A DNA stretch of 6,224 nt, taken from NCBI GenBank assembly GCA_023459355.1, contig JAEWUM010000017.1, forward strand, positions 1 through 6,224, written 5' to 3'. The notes beneath the pieces are model-generated. The model ran no database searches, was not told where the DNA came from, and was given only the letters and a program-made list of their open reading frames with translations. The position numbers and the translations under genes were made by a program. Shown here one piece after another: positions 1 through 6,204 of this stretch. Source of the DNA: Bacteroidota bacterium (lineage in GTDB: Bacteria > Bacteroidota > Bacteroidia > Bacteroidales > Paludibacteraceae). Position 1 is the first letter of the stretch; every line of letters starts with the position of its first letter.

Positions 1-79
1 CCGCGAAAATATGATTGGACAAACCACGTGTTTTTATCTCAATCTTCCTGACTTTTTGTATGATTTCGCTTGTCTCCAT
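1..79 (-). CDS. DUF58 domain protein, N-terminal fragment (runs off the window)
   Basis: Reading down from the ATG at 79-77 gives 26 codons beginning METSEIIQKVRKIEIKTR and continuing to a SNHIFA segment, open at base 1. This closely resembles, from memory, the start of the short Bacteroidetes DUF58 proteins, where a charged amphipathic helix precedes a conserved NxxxGEYHS-type stretch. The start lies 3 bases after the MoxR stop, so the two are almost certainly co-transcribed. DUF58 proteins carry a von Willebrand factor A-like fold and nearly always sit beside a MoxR ATPase. The pair is thought to act as a chaperone or assembly module, but no exact biochemical role is established. A second ATG at 83-81, overlapping the MoxR stop, stays open for only 14 codons and is not the start. 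The family call rests on 26 residues plus context. Confidence 0.82.
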   Translation of the reverse strand, partial: METSEIIQKVRKIEIKTRGLSNHIFA

Positions 80-82
80 ACA

Positions 83-1078
83 TCAGGGCACTTCAACTGA
101 ATTTAAAATTTCGGTAATAATTTCGTCTGAAGTCATGTTATTGGCTTCCGCTTCATAACTCAGTCCGATGCGGTGACGCAACACATCATAACACACCGCC
201 CGCACATCTTCCGGAATCACATAACCGCGACGTTTGATGAAGGCATACGCCCTGGCAGCCAGCGCCAGATTAATAGAAGCACGCGGAGAAGCGCCAAAGG
301 AAATCATTTCCTTGAGGGTATTTAAACCATATTCCTGCGGGAAACGGGTAGCAAAAACAATATCGATGATGTATTTTTCGATTTTCTCGTCGATGTAAAC
401 CTGACGAACCACATCGCGGGCTTCGATGATTTCTTTGGGAGTCAGCACAGCGGTAACCTGTGGTTTTTCCTTTTTCAGGTTCTGACGGATAATCAACTTT
501 TCTTCTTCTTTTTTGGGATAGTTAACAACCACCTTCAACATGAAACGGTCAACCTGTGCTTCGGGAAGCGGATAAGTTCCTTCCTGCTCAATCGGGTTTT
601 GGGTAGCCAACACTAAAAATGGCTCGGGCAGTTTATAGGTGCTATCGCCGATGGTCACCTGACGTTCCTGCATGGCTTCCAGCAAAGCACTCTGTACCTT
701 GGCCGGAGCACGGTTAATTTCATCAGCTAAGATAAAATTCGCAAAAACAGGACCTTTACGGATGCTGAATTCTTCTTTCTTCTGACTGTAAATCATCGTC
801 CCGATCACGTCAGCCGGCAACAGGTCAGGCGTAAACTGAATCCTGCTGTAATCTCCCTTTATCAGGTCAGAGAGGGTTTTAATCGCCAGCGTTTTAGCCA
901 GCCCGGGAACCCCTTCCAGTAAGATATGCCCGTCGGACAACAAACCAATCAACAGGGATTCAACTAAATGTTTCTGACCCACAATTACTTTATCCATACC
1001 CATCACCAGGGCATCCACAAAATAACTCTGCTTTTCTATTTTCTCGTTAAGTTCGCGAATATCAACAGATTGTTCCAT
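83..1078 (-). CDS. moxR: MoxR-family AAA+ ATPase
   Basis: This is a 331-residue AAA+ ATPase of the MoxR family, cytoplasmic and with no signal peptide or membrane segment. Visible motifs in order: Walker A GVPGLAKT (56-63, with the family's A-K-T instead of G-K-T), Walker B FILADE (115-120) followed by INRAP, sensor 1 ATQNP (158-162), the LPEAQVDRF segment (171-179) with a candidate arginine finger at R178, and sensor 2 GASPRAS (262-268). A C-terminal helical lid follows. The length is normal for the family. MoxR ATPases are thought to remodel or activate partner proteins that carry von Willebrand factor A domains. The DUF58 gene 3 bp downstream is the expected partner, and in Bacteroidetes such pairs usually lead a Bat operon, which would lie beyond the left edge. 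The ATG start is supported by the full N-terminal helical region before Walker A and by a short AT-rich leader; there is no Shine-Dalgarno sequence. The specific substrate is unknown. Confidence 0.95.
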   Translation of the reverse strand: MEQSVDIRELNEKIEKQSYFVDALVMGMDKVIVGQKHLVESLLIGLLSDGHILLEGVPGLAKTLAIKTLSDLIKGDYSRIQFTPDLLPADVIGTMIYSQKKEEFSIRKGPVFANFILADEINRAPAKVQSALLEAMQERQVTIGDSTYKLPEPFLVLATQNPIEQEGTYPLPEAQVDRFMLKVVVNYPKKEEEKLIIRQNLKKEKPQVTAVLTPKEIIEARDVVRQVYIDEKIEKYIIDIVFATRFPQEYGLNTLKEMISFGASPRASINLALAARAYAFIKRRGYVIPEDVRAVCYDVLRHRIGLSYEAEANNMTSDEIITEILNSVEVP

Positions 1079-1113
1079 ATACTTTGTATAAAATATTTTT
1101 GTAAAAAGTGGAA

Positions 1114-1141
1114 CAAATGTACGATAAAAAAATATCTCAAA
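1114..1141 (-). promoter_or_regulatory. Candidate moxR promoter (Bacteroidetes type)
   Basis: On the minus strand, TACATTTG at 1121-1114 matches the Bacteroidetes -7 consensus TAnnTTTG. A TTTG lies upstream at 1141-1138, but the spacing is 16 bases rather than the usual 19-21, so the -33 assignment is weak. Transcription would begin near 1107, leaving a leader of about 30 nt before the moxR ATG. The surrounding 139-bp gap between purL and moxR is very AT-rich and holds no gene. It also contains a small palindrome, TTAATA-AC-TATTAA, at 1150-1163, of unknown meaning. Confidence 0.42.
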
Positions 1142-1191
1142 ATCCTGATTTAATAACTATTAACGCGAATTTAGATTATTAAGTAATGAAC

Positions 1192-1207
1192 AAAAAACCA
1201 ACTGGTT
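1192..1207 (-). terminator. Possible weak terminator after purL
   Basis: Eleven bases past the purL stop, the minus strand reads AACC-AGTT-GGTT and then runs into a T tract (six T in a row, two of them in the stem). The stem is only 4 bp, so termination is likely to be partial at best. The position and the following T-run are right for a rho-independent terminator, but the stability is poor. Read-through into moxR is plausible. Confidence 0.28.
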
Positions 1208-1217
1208 GAGAATAACA

Positions 1218-4200
1218 TCATTTCTTACCCAAACGGGCTTCCACCCACTCCCTTGCATTCACAAAAGCCTCTACCCACGGGGTGATTTGATCGCTGTTAA
1301 TCCGCTCTGCCGGATAATGCGCCCATTGCCAGGGGAATATCGCCCTTTCGAGGTGGGGCATCATCGCCAGATGACGACCATCAGCAGAACAAATTCCGGC
1401 AGTAGCATAATCCGATCCGTTGGGATTAGCGGGATAACCGGCATGTGTATATTTTGCGATAACATGGTAGTCGTTTTCTTGTTTCGGCAGGTAAAATTTA
1501 CCTTCTCCGTGTGCGACCCAAACACCCAACTTACTGCCCGAAAGTGACCCAAACATCACGGAATGGTTTTCAGGGATGGTGAGTCCGACAAAGCCGGATT
1601 CAAACTTATGGGAGTCGTTGTGTAACATGCGTGGTTTCACATTGTGTTCGGGAGTTACCAAACCAAGTTCAACCATCAACTGGCAGCCATTGCAGATACC
1701 CAAACTCAGTGTATCTTCACGTTTATAGAAATTATCGAGCGCTAATTTCGACTTTTCGTTGTAGAGGAAAGCGCCTGCCCAGCCTTTGGCAGAACCCAGC
1801 ACGTCGGAATTGGAGAAACCACCACAGAATACAATCATATTGACATCTTCCAGCGTTTCCCGTCCCGTTGCCAGATCGGTCATATGTACATCTTTCACAT
1901 CGAAACCGGCCAAATAAAGAGAATAAGCCATCTCACGATCGCCATTGGTTCCTTTTTCACGGATGATGGCGGCTTTAATCCCACTTGGCTTTCTATCCTG
2001 GGTCAGTTTGAACTGCGAGAATTTACCTTTAAACGCCTCGTTGAATTTGAATTCGAGAACTTGGTTTTTATAATTATTGTAACGTGCCTGTGCGCAGGCC
2101 TCGCCACTTTGTTTTCTATCCAACAGATAAGAAGAGCGATACCACACATCCCTCAAATCATTGATAGAGAAAGTATATGCAACTTTTTTCTTTTGAATCT
2201 CGATCCTTCTTTCTTCGATGGGAGTGGCGATGCGGGCAAAACCAACACCATAAGAAGTGAGCACCTTTTCAACCTCTTTCCTGTCTTTCACCTGAATCAG
2301 CACACCCGGATTCTCAGCAAACAAGTTGGTAACCAACGAATTTCCCTCCAGATAATCGAGTTGAACGGACAACCCGCCCTGGGCATTACCAAAACACATT
2401 TCCAACAGGGCGGTAATCATACCTCCCTCAGAAATATCATGTCCGGCTAAAATCAGATTCTTGCTGATAAGTTCCTGAATCGCATCAAAAGCAGCCCTGA
2501 AATATTCCGGTTCCTGCACTGTAGGCACTTCATCCCCGATTTTATTCATGGTTTGTGCCAATACCGAGCCACCTAACTTTTGTTTATCGAAAGAAAAATC
2601 AATATGGTAAACAGCCGTTTTCGGGTCGTTCACGAGCACCTGTTTTACCGTTTTCTTCACATCAGACACCTCTCCCGCGGCTGAAATAATCACCGTTCCG
2701 GGAGAGAAAACTTTCTCATCACCATATTTTTGGGTCATCGACAGCGAGTCTTTTCCGGTCGGGATGTTGATACCCAATGAACAGGCAAAATCACTGCAAG
2801 CCTCAACGGCTTTATACAAACGGGCATCTTCACCCGGGTTTTTACAGGGCCACATCCAGTTGGCACTCAGCGAAACCGATTCGATGCCATCTTTCATCGG
2901 CGCCCACACGATATTGGTCAACGCTTCGGCAATGGCCAACACCGAACCTGCCTCCGGATTCGCCAAGGCAGCCAGCGGTGCATGTCCAATCGAAGTTGCA
3001 ATACCAGCTTTCCCCCGATAATCCAGTGCGACTACACCCAGGTCATTCAACGGCAACTGAATCTCTCCGGCACATTGCTGACGGGCAATTTTACCGGTAA
3101 TCGAACGGTCGACCTTGTTGGTAAGCCAGTCTTTACAAGCCACCGACTCTACCTGCAATACATTTTCGATATACGACTGAAGTTGCTCTTCTGCAATCTC
3201 AACGGGTGCAAATTTTTCTGCTATGCTGTTGTCGGTAATCACCGTTTTGGGTGGCTTACCAAACATGTGTTCCAGCTTCAGGTCAATGGGTTTCTGACCG
3301 TCAGGCTGTTCGAATACGAAGTCCATATCACCGGTTGTCTCACCCACCACATACATCGGTGCACGCTCGCGTTCGGCAATTTTTTGCACCATGTCGATAT
3401 CTTCCGCTTTCATAAGCAAGCCCATGCGCTCCTGGCTCTCATTACCCACAATTTCTTTGGCGCTCAGAGTTGGGTCGCCAACGGGTAGTTTCGAAACATC
3501 AATTTTACCTCCGGTCGTTTCAACCAATTCAGATAAACAGTTGAGGTGACCGCCCGCTCCGTGGTCATGAATCGACACAATCGGATTCACTTCGGCTTCT
3601 GCCAACGCACGAATTACATTGGCCACACGCTTTTGCATTTCGGGATTGGCACGCTGCACGGCGTTCAGTTCCACTGCGTTGTCATAATGACCTGTATCCA
3701 CCGACGACACAGCGCCACCACCCATACCGATGCGATAATTATCACCACCCATCACCACGACCTTCTCTCCTACTTCGGGCGTACCTTTCAAGGCATCTTT
3801 GCGATTACCGAAACCGACACCACCGGCCAGCATGATAACCTTGTCGTAGCCATATTTCTTATTATTTTCCTCGTGTTCAAAAGTCAGCAACGAACCACAA
3901 ATGAGCGGCTGACCAAATTTGTTACCGAAGTCGGAAGCCCCGTTTGATGCTTTGATCAGGATTTGCTCTGGAGTTTGGTACAACCACTTCCGTTCCGGGA
4001 TATTCAACTCCCAGGGTTTGTGATTATTGCGCGGGTAAGAAGTCATGTACACCGCCGTTCCTGCAATCGGCAAACTGGCTTTACCACCGCCGAGACGGTC
4101 GCGGATCTCACCTCCTGTACCCGTTGCCGCCCCGTTGAAAGGCTCCACGGTAGTCGGGAAATTATGCGTTTCAGCTTTCAGCGAAATAACTGATTCAATC

Positions 4201-4925
4201 TCCCTTGTTTCGAAGAAATCAGGTTTATTGCCCGATTTGGGAGCAAACTGCTCTATCTTCGGCCCGGCGTTAAACGCCACATTATCTTTGTATGCCGATA
4301 CCAGTTGATTCGGATTTTCCTCCGATGTTTTGCGGATCAGCTTGAATAATGATAATTCTTTTTCTTCTCCATCAATCACAAACTGCCCGTTGAAAATTTT
4401 ATGGCGGCAATGTTCCGAATTTACCTGCGAAAAACCAAACACTTCCGAGTCGGTCAGCTTTCTACCAATTTTTTCGCTTACTTCATTCAGATACTGAATT
4501 TCATCGGCACTGAGCGCCAAGCCTTCCTGCTCGTTATACGCTGCGATATCTTCGATGTAAATAATCGGTTCGGGTTGTTTGTCGATTGTAAAAATTGCCT
4601 GTGTCAGTGTCGAGTACACCCTTTCCAGCATCGGGTCGTAGTCGACAGCGCCCTGTACCGAAGGTGTTGCCGGAACCGGACGAAACTCCTCTATACGCAA
4701 AATGCCGCGAATGCCCATATTTTGGGAAATCTCCACGGCATTGGTGCTCCAGGGCGTAATCATTTCACGGCGGGGACCGATATAATTACTATCAAGGGTT
4801 TGCTGTTCAAGCATTCGGGCATTCCCGAATAACCAGCTTAATTTTTGAATGTCTTGTTCCGAAAGCGGTTGTGCCGACTGTACAGCATAGATGTGTTGCG
4901 AAGCTGTTTGAAAGAATTGAATCAT
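1218..4925 (-). CDS. purL: Phosphoribosylformylglycinamidine (FGAM) synthase, large fused form
   Basis: This is the 1235-residue single-chain FGAM synthetase (large PurL, EC 6.3.5.3). It catalyses the fourth step of de novo purine synthesis: FGAR + glutamine + ATP to FGAM + glutamate + ADP + phosphate. Order of parts: an N-terminal PurS-like region (about 1-140); a linker region with FGFSQVNSEHCRHK (163-176); the synthetase core with AETHNFPTTVEPFNGAATGTGGEIRD split as AETHNFPT (251-258) and GAATGTGGE (265-273), then HDHGAGG (453-459); a second PurM-like half with PTGKDS (722-727) and GHDISEGG (828-835); and a C-terminal class I glutamine amidotransferase. In the latter, GICNGCQ (1076-1082) holds the nucleophile C1078, and PHLER (1190-1194) supplies H1191 and E1193. 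All catalytic elements are present, and the length is normal for Bacteroidetes, slightly shorter than in E. coli. The start has a promoter 28 bp upstream and no Shine-Dalgarno sequence. No purine riboswitch fits in the 75-bp gap, and no other pur gene is adjacent. Confidence 0.98.
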   Translation of the reverse strand: MIQFFQTASQHIYAVQSAQPLSEQDIQKLSWLFGNARMLEQQTLDSNYIGPRREMITPWSTNAVEISQNMGIRGILRIEEFRPVPATPSVQGAVDYDPMLERVYSTLTQAIFTIDKQPEPIIYIEDIAAYNEQEGLALSADEIQYLNEVSEKIGRKLTDSEVFGFSQVNSEHCRHKIFNGQFVIDGEEKELSLFKLIRKTSEENPNQLVSAYKDNVAFNAGPKIEQFAPKSGNKPDFFETREIESVISLKAETHNFPTTVEPFNGAATGTGGEIRDRLGGGKASLPIAGTAVYMTSYPRNNHKPWELNIPERKWLYQTPEQILIKASNGASDFGNKFGQPLICGSLLTFEHEENNKKYGYDKVIMLAGGVGFGNRKDALKGTPEVGEKVVVMGGDNYRIGMGGGAVSSVDTGHYDNAVELNAVQRANPEMQKRVANVIRALAEAEVNPIVSIHDHGAGGHLNCLSELVETTGGKIDVSKLPVGDPTLSAKEIVGNESQERMGLLMKAEDIDMVQKIAERERAPMYVVGETTGDMDFVFEQPDGQKPIDLKLEHMFGKPPKTVITDNSIAEKFAPVEIAEEQLQSYIENVLQVESVACKDWLTNKVDRSITGKIARQQCAGEIQLPLNDLGVVALDYRGKAGIATSIGHAPLAALANPEAGSVLAIAEALTNIVWAPMKDGIESVSLSANWMWPCKNPGEDARLYKAVEACSDFACSLGINIPTGKDSLSMTQKYGDEKVFSPGTVIISAAGEVSDVKKTVKQVLVNDPKTAVYHIDFSFDKQKLGGSVLAQTMNKIGDEVPTVQEPEYFRAAFDAIQELISKNLILAGHDISEGGMITALLEMCFGNAQGGLSVQLDYLEGNSLVTNLFAENPGVLIQVKDRKEVEKVLTSYGVGFARIATPIEERRIEIQKKKVAYTFSINDLRDVWYRSSYLLDRKQSGEACAQARYNNYKNQVLEFKFNEAFKGKFSQFKLTQDRKPSGIKAAIIREKGTNGDREMAYSLYLAGFDVKDVHMTDLATGRETLEDVNMIVFCGGFSNSDVLGSAKGWAGAFLYNEKSKLALDNFYKREDTLSLGICNGCQLMVELGLVTPEHNVKPRMLHNDSHKFESGFVGLTIPENHSVMFGSLSGSKLGVWVAHGEGKFYLPKQENDYHVIAKYTHAGYPANPNGSDYATAGICSADGRHLAMMPHLERAIFPWQWAHYPAERINSDQITPWVEAFVNAREWVEARLGKK

Positions 4926-4952
4926 GGTGAGGATATTTCAATTTTTAAGCCG

Positions 4953-4984
4953 CAAAGATAGTGAAATTATGCGTATCAGGCAAT
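4953..4984 (-). promoter_or_regulatory. purL promoter (Bacteroidetes type)
   Basis: On the minus strand, TATCTTTG at 4960-4953 is a perfect match to the -7 consensus TAnnTTTG. An ATTG at 4984-4981 sits 20 bases upstream in the -33 position, with only the first T of TTTG different. Transcription should start near 4946, giving a leader of about 20 nt before the purL ATG at 4925. The element lies wholly in the 75-bp gap after ppa, so purL can be transcribed independently of bcp-ppa. No terminator hairpin is evident between the ppa stop and this promoter, so some read-through from ppa is also likely. Confidence 0.75.
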
Positions 4985-5000
4985 CGAAAAAACTGAAAAC

Positions 5001-5564
5001 TCACCCAAAAATCCACTTATGCAATTCCCCGTAGTTTTCCTGATACATCTTATAAGCATCATCAATGATTTTCAGTGCGGTTTCTTTATTGAAAAACTTT
5101 TCCACGACTACTGTTTTATTTTCCAGTTTGGTATAATCTTCAAAAAAGCTCATGGTCTCCTGCATCATATGTGGAGGAAGATCAGACACATCGTTGTAAT
5201 GATTCACGCTTGGATCGCCGGCAGCCACCGCGATGATTTTATCGTCGGCTTCACCATTGTCGAGCATGCGCATCACACCGATAACTTTTGCTTCCACGAT
5301 ACACAACGGCACCACTTCAATACGCGATAAAATCATGATATCGAGCGGATCTTTGTCATCACAATAGGTCTGCGGAATAAAACCATAATTATGAGGATAA
5401 TACACGGAAGAATACAATACGCGGTCTAAACGAAGCAACCCACTTTCCTTGTCTAATTCATACTTGGCGCGATTACCCTTGGGAATCTCGATAATACCCT
5501 TAACCACGTCATTCTTATCAGTTTGCGGCACCACCTGATGCCAGGGATTGAAATTACTTCTCAT
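5001..5564 (-). CDS. ppa: Inorganic pyrophosphatase, family I (soluble)
   Basis: This 187-residue cytoplasmic enzyme hydrolyses pyrophosphate to two phosphates (EC 3.6.1.1), pulling biosynthetic reactions such as nucleotide and nucleic acid synthesis forward. By eye alignment to E. coli PPase, the active-site residues are present: E26 (E20), K34 and E36 (K29, E31), R48 (R43), Y56 and Y60 (Y51, Y55), the metal-binding D70-K-D72-P-L-D75 (D65, D67, D70), D102 and D107 (D97, D102), K109 (K104) and Y144 (Y141). One difference is visible: the residue after Y144 is Thr (codon ACC), where E. coli has K142, a phosphate-binding lysine. Another Lys follows at 146. The protein is somewhat longer than the 176-residue E. 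coli enzyme. Its ATG overlaps the bcp stop in an ATGA, implying translational coupling and a shared transcript from the bcp promoter. Confidence 0.97.
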   Translation of the reverse strand: MRSNFNPWHQVVPQTDKNDVVKGIIEIPKGNRAKYELDKESGLLRLDRVLYSSVYYPHNYGFIPQTYCDDKDPLDIMILSRIEVVPLCIVEAKVIGVMRMLDNGEADDKIIAVAAGDPSVNHYNDVSDLPPHMMQETMSFFEDYTKLENKTVVVEKFFNKETALKIIDDAYKMYQENYGELHKWIFG

Positions 5565-6013
5565 AAAATTTGCGCGGCGTGGTTATTGGTTTTCACTTCT
5601 TTCGGACTGATAATCCTTTCTATCACACCTTTTTCATCAATAATAAAAGTCGTCCGGAACATGCCCATGTATTTTCTGCCGTACATGGATTTCTCGCCCC
5701 ACGTACCGAACAGCGTAGATAAGGTTTTTTCCGTATCAGCAATTAAATTAAACGGCAGATTTTGTTTGGCGATAAAACCCTGATGCGATTTCTCACTGTC
5801 GGCGCTCACGCCAATGATTTCGTATCCGGCTTTGCGTAGCTCGCTGTAATTATCGCGCAGGTTACAGGCCTGAGCCGTACACCCGGAAGTATTGTCTTTC
5901 GGATAAAAGTATAATACGATTTTCTTCCCTGCAAAGTCTGATAATTTCAGTTCTTTGCCATCCTGATTGACGCCCAGTATTTCGGGGGCCTTGTCTCCCA
6001 CTTGTAATGCCAT
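5561..6013 (-). CDS. bcp: Thioredoxin-dependent peroxiredoxin, Bcp/PrxQ type
   Basis: This 150-residue cytoplasmic peroxiredoxin reduces hydrogen peroxide and organic hydroperoxides using thioredoxin (EC 1.11.1.24). The catalytic loop is P38-x3-T42-x2-C45, with C45 the peroxidatic cysteine and C50 the resolving cysteine five residues later on the same helix, as in E. coli Bcp. The conserved R120 lies in GMFRTTFIID (117-126). Residues 4-30 (QVGDKAP onward) form the typical AhpC-TSA opening, and the length matches the family. I choose the ATG at 6013-6011, giving MALQVGDKAP, rather than the in-frame TTG at 6040-6038. That TTG adds nine residues with no family counterpart and falls inside the predicted -7 promoter element. 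The stop codon overlaps the ppa start by 4 bp. An IS-like end lies 85 bp upstream, transcribed in the opposite direction. Confidence 0.96.
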   Translation of the reverse strand: MALQVGDKAPEILGVNQDGKELKLSDFAGKKIVLYFYPKDNTSGCTAQACNLRDNYSELRKAGYEIIGVSADSEKSHQGFIAKQNLPFNLIADTEKTLSTLFGTWGEKSMYGRKYMGMFRTTFIIDEKGVIERIISPKEVKTNNHAAQIL

Positions 6014-6037
6014 AATGTTAGGTTTTATAATTTTATA

Positions 6038-6068
6038 CAAATGTATTGAATTATCGTGGGATTGAAAA
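6038..6068 (-). promoter_or_regulatory. bcp-ppa promoter (Bacteroidetes type)
   Basis: On the minus strand, TACATTTG at 6045-6038 matches the -7 consensus TAnnTTTG exactly. A T-run, TTTT at 6068-6065, occupies the -33 position after a 19-base spacer, close to but not identical with TTTG. The predicted start of transcription, near 6031, gives a leader of roughly 18-20 nt to the ATG at 6013, similar to the purL leader. The element also decides the bcp start codon, because it overlaps the alternative TTG at 6040-6038. Confidence 0.6.
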
Positions 6069-6093
6069 ATATAATTTCAAGTTATATTTGAAA
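6062..6093. repeat. AT-rich nested inverted repeats between bcp and the IS end
   Basis: Three copies of one hexamer alternate in orientation: TTGAAA (6062-6067), TTTCAA (6075-6080) and TTGAAA (6088-6093). Within them, AAATATAA (6067-6074) is matched by its exact reverse complement TTATATTT (6082-6089) across a 7-base centre. The block begins at the upstream edge of the bcp promoter and ends five bases before the IS-like end. It could be an operator, the palindromic target of the insertion, or chance in AT-rich DNA. No T-run beyond the stem supports a terminator. Confidence 0.4.
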
Positions 6094-6098
6094 TAACC

Positions 6099-6137
6099 GA
6101 GGCTGTCTCAAAATAAAAATGAGTCAGCCTCTTTTTT
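6099..6137 (+). terminator. Rho-independent terminator hairpin formed by the IS end
   Basis: GAGGCTGTCTC (6099-6109) pairs with GAGTCAGCCTC (6121-6131) as an 11-bp stem with a single T-T mismatch, around an 11-base A-rich loop. Six T (6132-6137) follow at once on the plus strand. It therefore terminates rightward transcription only; the minus strand has no T-run after the stem. Its place at the very end of the element, before the transposase promoter, suits a shield against transcription entering from the host side. Confidence 0.72.
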
Positions 6138-6148
6138 GTGTCCGATAT

Positions 6149-6180
6149 TTTGGTTATTTGGATAAAAGTTATTATCTTTA
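6149..6180 (+). promoter_or_regulatory. Putative transposase promoter (Bacteroidetes type)
   Basis: TTTG at 6149-6152 and TATCTTTA at 6173-6180 are separated by 20 bases, the normal spacing for a Bacteroidetes housekeeping promoter. The -7 element differs from TAnnTTTG only in its last base. The expected transcription start, near 6187, leaves a leader of about 18 nt before the ATG at 6205. No Shine-Dalgarno sequence is present. Confidence 0.55.
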
Positions 6181-6204
6181 TATCGTTGATATACAATTAA
6201 ATAT

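Noticed and set aside
56..63. MoxR Walker A reads GVPGLAKT, with Ala where most AAA+ proteins have Gly before Lys
   Set aside because: This is the usual form of the motif in the MoxR family, so it does not suggest a defective ATPase. The positions given here are residue numbers of the MoxR protein.
968..1153. Plus-strand open frame of 61 residues across the moxR start and leader
   Set aside because: It overlaps the N-terminal codons of moxR and the AT-rich gap, and its sequence looks like translated low-complexity DNA. No supporting promoter or homology.
1884..2450. Plus-strand open frame of 188 residues
   Set aside because: It lies entirely antisense to purL, which has intact family motifs throughout. 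The translation resembles no family I know and has the skewed composition of a shadow frame.
2982..3488. Plus-strand open frame of 168 residues
   Set aside because: Antisense to the PurL core and rich in His, Phe and Cys, as expected for a reverse frame. No promoter or recognisable motif.
4926..5000. Possible riboswitch or attenuator before purL
   Set aside because: The gap is only 75 bp and the predicted transcript leader about 20 nt, too short for a purine or other known riboswitch. No leader hairpin was seen.
5523..5783. Plus-strand open frame of 86 residues opposite the bcp-ppa junction
   Set aside because: It runs antisense to two well-supported genes and shows no recognisable domain.
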